DNA of 37,164 nt from Acidobacteriota bacterium (lineage in GTDB: Bacteria; Acidobacteriota; Thermoanaerobaculia; Gp7-AA8): contig JAFAOU010000103.1 in NCBI GenBank assembly GCA_019247495.1, forward strand, positions 1-37,164, given 5' to 3'. Each line of letters starts with the position of its first letter. Within the stretch, counting starts at the first letter, position 1. The position numbers were made by a program, and so were the translations under genes. The notes under the pieces were generated by a model. That model ran no database searches, was not told the origin of the DNA, and was given only the letters and a program-made list of their open reading frames with translations. Below are positions 10,855 to 19,730 of the stretch, one piece after another.

Positions 10855-12141
10855 ATGACTACGACGATTCACGAGCCGCAGAACGCCGCCACCGGGCACG
10901 ATTTCCTCCAGCGCGCGCTCCCGGACGTCGACCGCGAGATCGCCGACGCCATCCGCCTCGAAACCGACCGGCAGAACGACACCCTCGAGCTGATCGCCTC
11001 CGAGAACCACGTCTCGCGCGCCGTGCTCACCGCGATGGGCTCCGTCTTCACGAACAAGTACGCCGAGGGGTATCCGGGCAAGCGGTACTACGGAGGATGC
11101 GGGCCGACCGACATCGTCGAGACCATCGCCATCGAACGCGCGAAGAAACTCTTCGGCGCCGAGCACGCCAACGTCCAGCCGCACTCCGGGTCGCAGGCCA
11201 ACATGGCGGTCTACTTCACAGTCCTCAAACCGGGCGACACGATCATGGGGATGGATCTGTCGCACGGCGGCCATCTCACGCACGGCCATCCGCTGTCGTA
11301 CTCGGGGCGCGACTTCAACGTCGTCGCGTACCACGTCAAGAAAGACGATGAGCTGATCGACTACGACGAGATGGAGCGGCTGGCCGAGGAGCACAAGCCG
11401 CGGCTGGTGATCTGCGGCGCGTCGGCGTATTCGCGCGTGATCGACTTCAAGCGCATTCGCGAAATCTGCGACAAGAGCGGATCGCTGATGATGGCCGACA
11501 TCGCGCACATCGCCGGGCTCGTCGCGGCGGGGCTGCATCCGTCGCCGGTTCCGTACGCCGACTTCGTCACCACTACGACGCACAAGACGCTGCGCGGACC
11601 GCGCGCGGGACTCGTTCTTTGCAAGGCCGAGTACGCGAAGGACCTCGATCGCTCGCTCTTTCCCGGCATTCAGGGCGGGCCGCTCGTACACATCGTCGCG
11701 GCGAAAGCGGTGGCGTTTCTCGAAGCGCTGCAGCCGGAGTTCAAGGAGTACCAGGCGCAGATCATCCGCAACGCGAAGGCGCTGGCGGAGGCGGTCGGCA
11801 ACGCCGGATTCCGGATCGTCAGCGGCGGTACCGACAATCACCTTTTCATGACCGACGTCTTTTCGAAAGGGATCACGGGGAAGGACGGACAGAATTTCCT
11901 GGAGGCGGCGAACATCACCGTGAACAAGAACACGATCCCCTTTGACACGCAGAAGCCGATGGTGGCTTCGGGGATCCGCATCGGAACTCCGGCTGTGACG
12001 ACGCGCGGCCTGCGCGAGCCGGAGATGAAGACGATCGCCGGGTTCATCGCGCGCGTGCTCGATGCGAAGGGCGACGCCGGCGTGATCGCGCAGGTCAAGA
12101 GTGATGTGAAGTCGCTGTGCGATCAGTTCCCGATATATTGA
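10855..12141 (+). CDS. glyA: Serine hydroxymethyltransferase
   Basis: 428 aa PLP enzyme converting serine and tetrahydrofolate to glycine and 5,10-methylene-tetrahydrofolate. Signature blocks: [53 protein letters not shown], and the PLP-lysine motif [14 protein letters not shown] with K244. The end [19 protein letters not shown] is typical. The ATG at 10855 follows a TAAGAT box by 6 nt. Its folate link to folC, two genes upstream, may be chance because the genes are not co-transcribed. Confidence 0.97.
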   Translation: MTTTIHEPQNAATGHDFLQRALPDVDREIADAIRLETDRQNDTLELIASENHVSRAVLTAMGSVFTNKYAEGYPGKRYYGGCGPTDIVETIAIERAKKLFGAEHANVQPHSGSQANMAVYFTVLKPGDTIMGMDLSHGGHLTHGHPLSYSGRDFNVVAYHVKKDDELIDYDEMERLAEEHKPRLVICGASAYSRVIDFKRIREICDKSGSLMMADIAHIAGLVAAGLHPSPVPYADFVTTTTHKTLRGPRAGLVLCKAEYAKDLDRSLFPGIQGGPLVHIVAAKAVAFLEALQPEFKEYQAQIIRNAKALAEAVGNAGFRIVSGGTDNHLFMTDVFSKGITGKDGQNFLEAANITVNKNTIPFDTQKPMVASGIRIGTPAVTTRGLREPEMKTIAGFIARVLDAKGDAGVIAQVKSDVKSLCDQFPIY

Positions 12142-12143
12142 TT

Positions 12144-12224
12144 CCCGGGAGTCGGGCGTCGAGGGTCGGAGAAACGAAGATCAGCATCTCAACTACGACC
12201 CCCGACACCCTACTCCCGACCGCC
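12144..12224. repeat. GC heptad palindrome, intergenic copy
   Basis: Left arm 12144-12171 has units GGGAGTC, GGGCGTC, GAGGGTC; right arm 12194-12223 has CGACCCC, CGACACC, CTACTCC, CGACCGC. The two pair imperfectly around a 22-nt loop (AAACGAAGATCAGCATCTCA and two more). It fills the glyA to precorrin-2 dehydrogenase gap and ends just before the next ATG, where no Shine-Dalgarno is present. Confidence 0.9.
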
Positions 12225-12229
12225 GCATC

Positions 12230-12919
12230 ATGAAAAAACGCTTCCCCTACTATCCGATCTACATCGACATCGAAGATCGGAACGTGCTGATCGTCGGCGG
12301 CGGGACCGTCTGCGCGCGCAAGGCCGAAACGATGATGCGGTACGGCGGACGCGTGACGATCGTCAGCCCTGTCATCACCGACGAGATCGCAAAATGGGAA
12401 GCCGACGGTGCGCTTGCTGTTCGACGCAAGATGTACGAAGACGCGGATCTCGACGGCGCCTCGATCGTGATCGCGTCGACGGACGATCCGTGCGTGAACG
12501 CGCGCGTCGCGCGCGACTGCCGGCGGCGAAAGATTCCGGTGAACGTCGTCGACGTCACGCACCTCTGCGAGTTCATCGTGCCCGCCATCATCGAGAAGGG
12601 GTCGATCCAGATCGCCATCTCGACGGGCGGAAAATCGCCGGCGCTCGGACGAACGTTGAAGGAAGATTTGCAGCGTTCGATCGGGCCGGAGTACGCCGAG
12701 GTGAATGACCTGCTCGGGACGCTGCGGAAATCGGCGAAGAGCGTGCTGCCGACCGACGTCGACCGCAAGCGATTCTTCGACGGCATCATCGCCGCGGGAG
12801 TGCTCGACATGCTGCGCGACGGACGGCGCCGCGAAGCGTTCGAGGCGGTCGCGCGCGCGTGCGAGGCGGAGGGCGTGGCGGTCTCCGATGCGCTGCGCGA
12901 GGCGTTGGACGCGTCTTGA
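12230..12919 (+). CDS. Precorrin-2 dehydrogenase / sirohydrochlorin ferrochelatase (CysG-N/Met8 type)
   Basis: 229 aa, matching stand-alone CysG N-terminal or Met8-like proteins that oxidise precorrin-2 with NAD and may insert iron to form siroheme. NAD-binding motif VLIVGGGTVCARKAETMM (about 18-35), then the family block VNVVDVTHLCEFIVPAIIEK with the conserved catalytic-type Asp, then ISTGGKSPALGRTLKEDL. No uroporphyrinogen methyltransferase domain is attached, so another gene must supply it. The ATG at 12230 follows a heptad palindrome and lacks a Shine-Dalgarno. The stop overlaps the next start (TGATG). Confidence 0.9.
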   Translation: MKKRFPYYPIYIDIEDRNVLIVGGGTVCARKAETMMRYGGRVTIVSPVITDEIAKWEADGALAVRRKMYEDADLDGASIVIASTDDPCVNARVARDCRRRKIPVNVVDVTHLCEFIVPAIIEKGSIQIAISTGGKSPALGRTLKEDLQRSIGPEYAEVNDLLGTLRKSAKSVLPTDVDRKRFFDGIIAAGVLDMLRDGRRREAFEAVARACEAEGVAVSDALREALDAS

Positions 12920-14544
12920 TGCGGCGCACTGCGGCACTGCCCTATGCGGTGCTCATCGTCGTCTGGGCTGTCAGCGTTTTTCTGTGGATGACTCCGGGAT
13001 ACGTCAAGCCGGACGGCGCGGGCCACGCGGCGTATCTGCCGTCCGCGTTGCTCGACCACGACCTGCTGCTTTTCGACGAGTGGGCGCGGCTGGGGATGAT
13101 TCGCGGCGGCGCGATCGCGTTCACGAACATCACGCCGAACGGTCATCTCAGCGATCATTGGACCGTCGGGCCGGCCGTGGCGTGGCTGCCGGCGTATCTC
13201 GCCGCGGACGCGGCACGCGCGCTGCTCCCGATGCTGCGCGGATTTCCACGAAACGGCTTCTCTCTCCCGTACGCGATTGCGATTCTGGCGTCGAGCGCGA
13301 TGGCCGGACTCGCGGTTTTGCTCCTCGGCGTTCGTGCGGCGGTGCCGATTGCAGGGCGATTTGCGGCCACGCTTGCCGCGATCGGGATCTGGTTCGGCTC
13401 CCCGTTGTTCTGGTATTCGCTGCGACACGGCACGATGGGGCATGCGGTCAGCGCGGCTGCGTGCGCGGTCGTAGTGGTGATCGCGTTGTCGCTGCGGCGC
13501 GAGGTCACCAGTCGGAAAATCCTCGCCGCCGGCCTCGCGTGCGGATTCGCATTCGCGGTGCGGCCGCAAAATCTCACGTTCGTGCTGGTCCCGATGATCG
13601 TGGCAGGCTCGCTGCCGTTGTTGCGGCGAAGCTGGATTGCCGCGATCGGCTTCGTCGTTGGCGCGCTCCCCGAGCTCGTGGTCAGCCAGGTTCTCTACGG
13701 CCGGCCGCTTGCTTTCGCATCGTCGGGCGGCGCGAACGACTGGCATTCCTTCGAGCGCATTCGTCCCTTCCTTCCGCTCGTCTCCTGGTACCACGGCATG
13801 TGGACGTGGACGCCGCTGCTCGCGCTGTCGCTGATCGGATTGCTGCTGCTCTGGCGCGACGACGGGCGCCTGGCCGCGGCCGGCATCGTGACGTTCTTTC
13901 TGCAATGGACGATCATCGCCGCGTTCGACCGGTCGTTCTGGGGCATGCTGGCGTTCGGGCAGCGTCGTTTCGACTCCTGCACGATCTTTTTCCTGATCGG
14001 CCTGGCCGCGTTTCTTGTACGTCTTCCCCGCTGGCTTGCGGCGATCGTTGTGGCCGCCGGAAGCGCGTGGACGATGCTGCTCTTCTTCGCCGCGCGGCAC
14101 CTCGATCTGAACGAATACAACACGCCGCGCCGGTTGTGGGAGGCGGCGCTCGTCGCGATCCGCCACGACAACAATTTCCAATTCCTGCAGTCCGTGCCGC
14201 CCCAGGCGCGCGTGGCTGTGTTCGTGATGACGCTGATCGCGATCGCCGTTTTGGCACTGGCCGCCATCGCGATTCGCGCGCAGCCCGCCGTCGCTGCCGC
14301 ATATCTGATCGTGATCAGCGCTCTCCTGGCCTGGTGCGGCAGTCACGATGCCGAACGCATCGAACGCTATCGGCCACTCATCGAGGCAAGCCGCCGCGCG
14401 CCGGACGGACACGCGCTCGACTACCTCGGATTACTGCGTTTCGAGGCGGCGTACTTTCAAGCGACCGGCGATGATGCCGAGGCGGCAAACAGCAGGCGCG
14501 ATGCGGAAGTGTTCGCGCGCGCACACGGCCTCGCGCCGGAGTGA
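12919..14544 (+). CDS. Polytopic membrane protein, GT-C glycosyltransferase-like
   Basis: 541 aa with an N-terminal membrane helix (LPYAVLIVVWAVSVFLW), about ten further hydrophobic segments, and a short soluble C-terminal tail rich in Ala/Arg/Glu. The first loop contains DGAGHAAYLPSALLDHDLL, a position where GT-C enzymes carry acidic catalytic residues, and the overall plan resembles that superfamily. I do not recognise a precise family, and donor and acceptor are unknown. The ATG at 12919 overlaps the preceding stop, so it is probably co-transcribed with the siroheme gene despite having no obvious functional link. Confidence 0.7.
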   Translation: MRRTAALPYAVLIVVWAVSVFLWMTPGYVKPDGAGHAAYLPSALLDHDLLLFDEWARLGMIRGGAIAFTNITPNGHLSDHWTVGPAVAWLPAYLAADAARALLPMLRGFPRNGFSLPYAIAILASSAMAGLAVLLLGVRAAVPIAGRFAATLAAIGIWFGSPLFWYSLRHGTMGHAVSAAACAVVVVIALSLRREVTSRKILAAGLACGFAFAVRPQNLTFVLVPMIVAGSLPLLRRSWIAAIGFVVGALPELVVSQVLYGRPLAFASSGGANDWHSFERIRPFLPLVSWYHGMWTWTPLLALSLIGLLLLWRDDGRLAAAGIVTFFLQWTIIAAFDRSFWGMLAFGQRRFDSCTIFFLIGLAAFLVRLPRWLAAIVVAAGSAWTMLLFFAARHLDLNEYNTPRRLWEAALVAIRHDNNFQFLQSVPPQARVAVFVMTLIAIAVLALAAIAIRAQPAVAAAYLIVISALLAWCGSHDAERIERYRPLIEASRRAPDGHALDYLGLLRFEAAYFQATGDDAEAANSRRDAEVFARAHGLAPE

Positions 14545-14547
14545 GTT

Positions 14548-14773
14548 GTGCGGCAGACTCCGGCGGCGAAGCCCGCCGTGAGAACCCTAGCCCCCAGCTT
14601 TAGCTGGGGGGTTCAATTACACGCTCTCGTGAGTCCGCTTTAGCGGGCGAAAGAAAGCTTTCTTTCGCGCGCTGAAGCGCGCTCCCAATTCCGCGCGAAC
14701 TGTCTTCCCCCGGCTGAAGCCGGGGGCTACGGTTCTCACGCGGCTTCGCCGGCGGACGGAGTTTCTTCCGCAC
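14548..14773. repeat. Composite palindromic element with five nested hairpins
   Basis: Outer imperfect inverted repeats (14548-14595 with 14722-14773) share GTGAGAACC-TAGCCCCC. Inside are a hairpin at 14591-14610 (CCCCCAGC-TTTA-GCTGGGGG), one at 14635-14646, a perfect 22-nt palindrome at 14647-14668, a hairpin at 14667-14682 (GCGCGC-TGAA-GCGCGC) and one at 14707-14726 (CCCCCGGC-TGAA-GCCGGGGG). Four of the five share the core GCTTTAGC or GCTGAAGC. It fills the gap between two convergent genes and could also limit read-through. Confidence 0.92.
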
Positions 14774-14807
14774 TCACGGCCGCGCCAACGAAATCAGTGC
14801 GACACGC

Positions 14808-15584
14808 CTACGCGCTGACCGCGGCGAGCGGCCGTTGCGGCTCGCGGAAAATCCGGTGCGACCAGATGCGCTTCTTGTGCAGTTTGTAGAACACCATCGT
14901 CTTCAGGATGCCCAGGCCGTAGCGCACCGAGCGCCAGAAACCGATCTGCGACGCTTCGTCGAAATAGCGCGTCGAGATCGGCACCTCGCGGATGCGCATC
15001 CCTTTGGCGACGCCCTGCGCGATGATCTCCGTATCGAACACGAAGTTGTCCGAGTTCGCCTCGAAGTTCACCGCATCGAGATAGCGTTTCGAATACGCGC
15101 GGAACCCCGAGTGATACTCGCTGAGAAAAATGTAGAACGTCGCGTTCTCCACCATCGTCAGGAAAAGGTTGGCCAGGTACTTCCATTTCGGCATGCCGCC
15201 TTCCATCGGACGGCCGCCGAGCATGCGCGAGCCGAACACCGCCTCGCATTCGCCGCGCAACAGCGGCTGCACGAGTTGCGGGATGATTTTCGGATCGTAT
15301 TGATGGTCGGGATGGACCATGACCATGATCTCGCCGCCCATTTCGTCCATGGCCGTGCGGTAGCAGGTCTTCTGGTTGCCGCCGTAGCCGCGATTCTTCG
15401 CATGGACCACGACGCGCATCGGCAGCGTGCGGGCCAGCTCCACGGTCTTGTCGCGCGAGACATCGTCGACGAGAAGGATCTCGTCGACCCACTCCTGAGG
15501 GATATCGTCGAACGTGGCCTGCAACGTTTTTTCGGCGTTGTATGCGGGGAGCACGGCCACGACTTTTTTGTCGTGCAGCGGCAT
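14808..15584 (-). CDS. Family 2 glycosyltransferase (polyprenyl-phosphate sugar transferase type)
   Basis: 258 aa GT-A enzyme, close in layout to DPM1/polyprenyl-phosphate mannosyltransferases, which load sugar from a nucleotide donor onto a lipid carrier at the inner face of the membrane. Motifs: VVAVLPAYNAEKTL (about 8-21), EILLVDDVSRDKTVELA (about 35-51), NRGYGGNQKTCYRTAM, and the metal/acceptor block VHPDHQYDPKII (about 89-100). No C-terminal membrane helices are present. Such enzymes supply lipid-linked sugars to GT-C and YfhO-like proteins; four candidate users lie in this window. The ATG at 15584 has TATTCT 9 nt upstream. Donor sugar is unknown. Confidence 0.88.
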   Translation of the reverse strand: MPLHDKKVVAVLPAYNAEKTLQATFDDIPQEWVDEILLVDDVSRDKTVELARTLPMRVVVHAKNRGYGGNQKTCYRTAMDEMGGEIMVMVHPDHQYDPKIIPQLVQPLLRGECEAVFGSRMLGGRPMEGGMPKWKYLANLFLTMVENATFYIFLSEYHSGFRAYSKRYLDAVNFEANSDNFVFDTEIIAQGVAKGMRIREVPISTRYFDEASQIGFWRSVRYGLGILKTMVFYKLHKKRIWSHRIFREPQRPLAAVSA

Positions 15585-15593
15585 GGGCGGGCG

Positions 15594-15599
15594 AGAATA
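15594..15599 (-). promoter_or_regulatory. -10 box TATTCT of the GT2 gene
   Basis: On the minus strand TATTCT ends 9 nt before the ATG at 15584, with only CGCCCGCCC between, so a leaderless transcript is likely. Confidence 0.5.
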
Positions 15600-15632
15600 A
15601 CACAGCGGAAATTGGCGGTCCGCCGACTCGAC

Positions 15633-15638
15633 TACAAT
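15633..15638 (+). promoter_or_regulatory. -10 box TACAAT of the YfhO-like gene
   Basis: TACAAT ends 8 nt before the GTG at 15647. TTGGCG at 15612-15617 is a possible -35 with 15-bp spacing. No Shine-Dalgarno is present. Confidence 0.55.
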
Positions 15639-15646
15639 CGCGCGCC

Positions 15647-18175
15647 GTGACTGATGCGACGCTTCCGCCGGCCAGCCGCCGCTCCGATTTCCTAGCGCTC
15701 GCCCTTCTCTTTCTGATTGCCACCGTCTCGTTCGCCGACGTCCTCTTCGGCGTCAACGAGCTCTACATGCGCGACCTGACGCGCTACTACTACCCGACCA
15801 AGCAAATCCTTCGCGAAGTCGTGCAGCATGGGGAGTTTCCGTACTGGAATCGCTACTTCTCCGCGGGTCAGCCGATCGCGGCCAATCCCGAGCACGAGGT
15901 CTTCTACCCGTTCACCTGGCTCATTCTCCTGCCGAGCTACGACCTCGGATACCGCCTGCACATCCTCATCCACATCTACATCGGCCTGCTCGGCATGTAC
16001 CTGCTGTTGCGATCGATGGATCTCCGTCCGCCCGCGGCGTGGTTCGGCGCGCTGTCGTTCGGCCTGGGCGGCATCTATCTGTCGTACGTCAATCTGCTGC
16101 CGATTCTGTTCTGTGCGGCGTGGCTGCCGCTTACGTGTCTCTTCGTCCGGCGATTTCTGTTACGCCGCAATCTCCGCGACTTTGCCGCAGCAGCACTCTT
16201 CCTCGGGATTCAGTTTCTCGTCGCCGAGCCGACCACCGTGATGCAGACCGGCGTGCTGATCGGGATGTATGCGCTCTATCGCGGCTGGTACGCCAAGCCG
16301 CGCGTGTCGAAGATGATCACGCGCGTTTTGTGGATCGCGGTGATCTCGGCGACGGGATTCCTGCTCGGCGCCGCGCAGATTCTGCCGGCCATCGATCACG
16401 TGCACGACTCGGCGCGCTCGCGGCCGTTCGATTTCGACCTTGTCAGCGCCTGGAGCATGCCCTGGCCGAAGTTCGCGGAGCTGATCTACCCCAACGTCCT
16501 CGGCCATATCTCGATCGGCAACGTCATGCACTACTGGGGCGGCGGGCTGTACGCGGGGATGGGATCGCCGTTTCTTTTCAGCATCTACGCGGGTATCGCC
16601 GTGACCGCGCTTGCCATCGGCGGCGCGTTCGCTCGGCCGCGCGGTGGACGGTTCGTTCTCTTCATCTTTCTCTTCTCTTCCCTCCTCGCCCTCGGCGGAC
16701 ACACTCCGCTGCTGCACTGGCTTTACGACGCCGGCATCGCCAGCTCGATCCGCTATCCCGAGAAGTTCATCCTGATGGGCGTCTTCGCGATGACGATCTT
16801 CGCGTCGCAGATGCTCGACCGGCTGCTGGCGGGCGACGAAGATGTGCGCAGCGGCGCCCTCGGCTTCGCATCCGCGACGATGCTGGTCGCGGCCGTGATC
16901 GCCATCATCGGCTTCACGCCGTTCTACCCGCGCGTTTTCAATCTGCTGAGCAAAGCGACGGACCTCGCGTCGCTGCGCAAAGCGTGGAGTGCCACAGCAG
17001 GATCGGAGGCCACATACGCGATCACGCTCTCGCGCACCGACTGGATCATCGCCGCCGTTCGCGGCGGTGCCTTGATTGCGCTGCTGTTGACGGCGCGCAG
17101 CCGCGCCCGGCGGGTCTGGCTCACCGCCGCTGCGGCGTTCGTCATCGCCGATCTGACCTATGTCACGTGGGAGCTCAATCCACGGGAGCCGCGCCGCTTC
17201 TTCGATCCGCCGCCGGCCTCGCGCACGGTTGCGCGCAACCGTCAGGATTTCCGCGTCTTTCACGAAGCCGATTGGTACGGAACGGAAAAACCGGCGCAGC
17301 AATACTTCTCGACCGGCGACGCCGTCTACTGGGTCGTGCGCAACGGACTCTTTCCGATGACGCCGGCGGGTTCGCAAGTGCGGACCGTGCTCGAGCGCGA
17401 TTACGACAAGACCGCGCTTCTGCCGACGATCGACATCACTGACTCGGTGTGGGACGTCAAACGATCCGGCCGCGCCGACTGGTGGAAGCCGTTCATGGCC
17501 ATGTCCAACGCCTGGTATCGCGGCGTCTACCGCGACTTCGAGAAAGAGAAGCGGCGGAACGGCGGCAACTTCAAGGAATCGCTTCCGGTCGCGTTCGAGG
17601 AAGGTCCGCACTACCCGCGCTACTACTTCGCCGATCAGGTGGTTACGATCCGCGATCGCGCCGATTTCGTGAAGCAGCTCACCACCTCCAGCTTCAGCAC
17701 CGCCGTCGCGTTCGTGGCCCGGCCGTCGTTCGTGCCGGCGCGGGGCATCGTGCATCGCGTCGTCGAAACCGCGAACACCGCCTCGCTCGACGTGGAGAGC
17801 TTCGGCGAAGGCTTCCTGGTCATGAGCGTCACGCCGCACAAGTACTGGAACATCCGCATCGACGGCACGCGTGTCCCCGCCGTCATCACCAACATCGCTT
17901 ACCAGGGAATCGTCGTCGCGGCCGGCCGGCATCACATCGAGATGGAGTATCGCAACGAGCTGGTACGCGTCGGGATGTTGATCTCGATCATCACCGGCGC
18001 GTTGCTGATCGGCATCCTCATCGTCTACCGGCATCCCTCCACCGCCGCCCATGCACCCGCGTACGAAGAGCCGGTGCATGTCGTGGCGGACGCGCAAGGA
18101 ACGCATCTGGAGGCCGTCGTCCCGGAACCGGAGCAGGACGATCAGCCGCCGGGTGACGACATCCCCGCGAGCTGA
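15647..18175 (+). CDS. YfhO family membrane protein
   Basis: 842 aa, about 12 membrane helices in the first 500 residues, then a large extracytoplasmic region and a last helix near the C-terminus (VGMLISIITGALLIGILIV). YfhO hallmarks: YMRDLTRYYYPTKQ and GEFPYWNRYFSAGQPIAANP in the first loop, RYPEKF in a central loop, and the C-terminal KYWNIRIDGTRVPAVITN block (YfhO proteins have Y-GW-A-VDG here). In Bacillus and Listeria, YfhO proteins glycosylate teichoic acids; a comparable envelope-glycan role is an inference. The GTG at 15647 is chosen because it starts just before the first helix and has TACAAT 8 nt upstream. Confidence 0.87.
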   Translation: MTDATLPPASRRSDFLALALLFLIATVSFADVLFGVNELYMRDLTRYYYPTKQILREVVQHGEFPYWNRYFSAGQPIAANPEHEVFYPFTWLILLPSYDLGYRLHILIHIYIGLLGMYLLLRSMDLRPPAAWFGALSFGLGGIYLSYVNLLPILFCAAWLPLTCLFVRRFLLRRNLRDFAAAALFLGIQFLVAEPTTVMQTGVLIGMYALYRGWYAKPRVSKMITRVLWIAVISATGFLLGAAQILPAIDHVHDSARSRPFDFDLVSAWSMPWPKFAELIYPNVLGHISIGNVMHYWGGGLYAGMGSPFLFSIYAGIAVTALAIGGAFARPRGGRFVLFIFLFSSLLALGGHTPLLHWLYDAGIASSIRYPEKFILMGVFAMTIFASQMLDRLLAGDEDVRSGALGFASATMLVAAVIAIIGFTPFYPRVFNLLSKATDLASLRKAWSATAGSEATYAITLSRTDWIIAAVRGGALIALLLTARSRARRVWLTAAAAFVIADLTYVTWELNPREPRRFFDPPPASRTVARNRQDFRVFHEADWYGTEKPAQQYFSTGDAVYWVVRNGLFPMTPAGSQVRTVLERDYDKTALLPTIDITDSVWDVKRSGRADWWKPFMAMSNAWYRGVYRDFEKEKRRNGGNFKESLPVAFEEGPHYPRYYFADQVVTIRDRADFVKQLTTSSFSTAVAFVARPSFVPARGIVHRVVETANTASLDVESFGEGFLVMSVTPHKYWNIRIDGTRVPAVITNIAYQGIVVAAGRHHIEMEYRNELVRVGMLISIITGALLIGILIVYRHPSTAAHAPAYEEPVHVVADAQGTHLEAVVPEPEQDDQPPGDDIPAS

Positions 18176-18179
18176 CCCG

Positions 18180-19580
18180 ATGCGACGCTGGACTCTCCCG
18201 CTCGCTCTTTTGATCGCGGGCGCCGCCTTCATCGCCGCACTGCGCATCTACAACGCCCGGGCCGAGCGCGAGCTGTCGTCGCAACTCTGGATCCCGAAGG
18301 CGGTAACGATCACGCCCGAGCTCGCACTGCTGCAGCAGTACGTGCGGATCGATACCTCCAATCCGCCCGGGAACGAGCTTCCGGGCGCGCGCTTTCTCGC
18401 CGGCCTGCTCGAAAAAAATGGTGTTCATGCCGAGATCATCGAGTCCGCTCCGCGGCGCGCCAGCGTGTACGCGCGCATCGCCGGCAGACAGCGTGGCGAC
18501 GGGCTCCTCCTTCTCAATCACATCGACGTCGTTCCGGCGCCAGCGAGCGGCTGGAGCCATCCGCCCTTCGCTGCCGCGATTGACGTCAATCAGATGTACG
18601 GACGCGGAACGCTCGACATGAAAGGCATCGCCATCTGCGAGCTCATGGCGTTCATCGACGTCGCGCGGATGCATCGCACTCCTGAGCGCGACATCGTCTT
18701 CCTCGGCGTGGCTGATGAGGAAACGGGAGGAACGCTGGGAACGGCCTGGCTGCTCGAACACCGCCCCGACGTCTTCGCCGGAATCCGCTACGCCATCAAC
18801 GAGGGCGGAATCACGGAGACGACCAGCGAGTCGATCAGCTACTTCGGCATCGAAACCGGCACGAAGATGACTGTGCGGTTGCGGCTGCGCGGGCGCGACC
18901 GTCAGTCGATGCAGGCGCTGCGAATCGCGCTCGAGCCATTCATCGTCCGCATCGATGCCGACCGCGTCCTCCCGCAGGTGCGCGAGTTTCTGCACGACGT
19001 CGCACCGTTGCGCATCGAGCAAGGGCAGTATCTGCAGGACATCGATCGCACCATCGCCACCGGCAAACTCTGGCTCCTTCCGCCCGGATATCGCGAGCTG
19101 ACGCAGAACGTTCTCTGGCCCGAAGCGGTCGAAACCAACGCTGGCGCGACGACGATGAACGTCAACCTGTTCAACCTTCCCGATGAGGATCCCGATGCTC
19201 GCATCGCATGGCTGCGCGGCGTCGCGGCGCGATACGGAGTGACCATCGACGAAGTGCTCGAGAAGAGCGGACCGGCGCCGGTGAGCTCCAGGCACACGCC
19301 GATGTTCGCGTTGCTGACCTCCGAGGTGAAACGGCAATACGCCGGCACCCGAACGGGGACGGAAGTGTTGGCGGCCTGGTACAACGACTCGCGATACCTG
19401 CGCGCTCGCGGTGTCGAGGCCTACGGTCTGATGCCGTTCCCGACCGACTGGTACCAAACGCAAGGCATCCATTCCGTCGACGAACGGCTGCGGGCGGACT
19501 GGTTCGGCAGCGGCGTCGCCTTGTTGCGGCGCGTCACGAGCCGCTTCGCGTTTGAACCTCTGCCGCCTCCCGCCGTCTGA
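18180..19580 (+). CDS. Membrane-anchored M20 family metallopeptidase
   Basis: 466 aa. An N-terminal helix (LPLALLIAGAAFIAALRIY) anchors it, so it probably acts outside the cytoplasm. M20 zinc-site motifs are present: NHIDVVPA (H114, D116), YGRGTLDMKG (bridging D146), ADEETGG (catalytic E180 and ligand E181), and a C-terminal IHSVDERL with the last His ligand. Peptides or N-acyl amino acids are the usual substrates. The ATG at 18180 follows the YfhO stop by 4 nt, so the two are almost certainly co-transcribed; an open frame reaching further upstream is only YfhO coding sequence. Confidence 0.92.
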   Translation: MRRWTLPLALLIAGAAFIAALRIYNARAERELSSQLWIPKAVTITPELALLQQYVRIDTSNPPGNELPGARFLAGLLEKNGVHAEIIESAPRRASVYARIAGRQRGDGLLLLNHIDVVPAPASGWSHPPFAAAIDVNQMYGRGTLDMKGIAICELMAFIDVARMHRTPERDIVFLGVADEETGGTLGTAWLLEHRPDVFAGIRYAINEGGITETTSESISYFGIETGTKMTVRLRLRGRDRQSMQALRIALEPFIVRIDADRVLPQVREFLHDVAPLRIEQGQYLQDIDRTIATGKLWLLPPGYRELTQNVLWPEAVETNAGATTMNVNLFNLPDEDPDARIAWLRGVAARYGVTIDEVLEKSGPAPVSSRHTPMFALLTSEVKRQYAGTRTGTEVLAAWYNDSRYLRARGVEAYGLMPFPTDWYQTQGIHSVDERLRADWFGSGVALLRRVTSRFAFEPLPPPAV

Positions 19581-19730
19581 CACAATTTGTCAGAGAGGCG
19601 GCCCGAAAACCGTCAGAAAACGCTCCCAGTGCGCCGACTCACACGATCAAACTGAATCGAATCAAGCGCTTACGTGCTGTTACCCTTCGGCATCCCGCTT
19701 GCCCTACTGGACCCTATTAGGAGGGTTCAT
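19581..19730 (+). promoter_or_regulatory. Pilin leader: sigma-54-like promoter (19688-19703) and strong RBS (19719-19725)
   Basis: CGGCATCCCGCTTGCC at 19688-19703 has the GG-N10-GC spacing of sigma-54 promoters, with GGCA at -24 and a full TTGC at -12. The expected start near 19714 leaves a short leader containing AGGAGGG (19719-19725), 5 nt before the pilin ATG. Sigma-54 control of major pilin genes is known in several phyla. An enhancer site was not identified in the rest of the gap. Confidence 0.5.

Noticed and set aside
10825..11841. Upstream extension of the 9055-10824 membrane protein gene
   Set aside because: The extra 339 codons are antisense to glyA and lack any motif; the protein has a natural hydrophobic N-terminus at 10824.
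12259..14412. Long minus-strand frame opposite the siroheme and membrane protein genes
   Set aside because: Its translation is Arg/Glu/His-rich with no domain, while the plus-strand genes have clear family motifs and membrane helices.
16160..18247. Long minus-strand frame opposite the YfhO gene
   Set aside because: Shadow of a GC-rich gene; no recognisable protein features.
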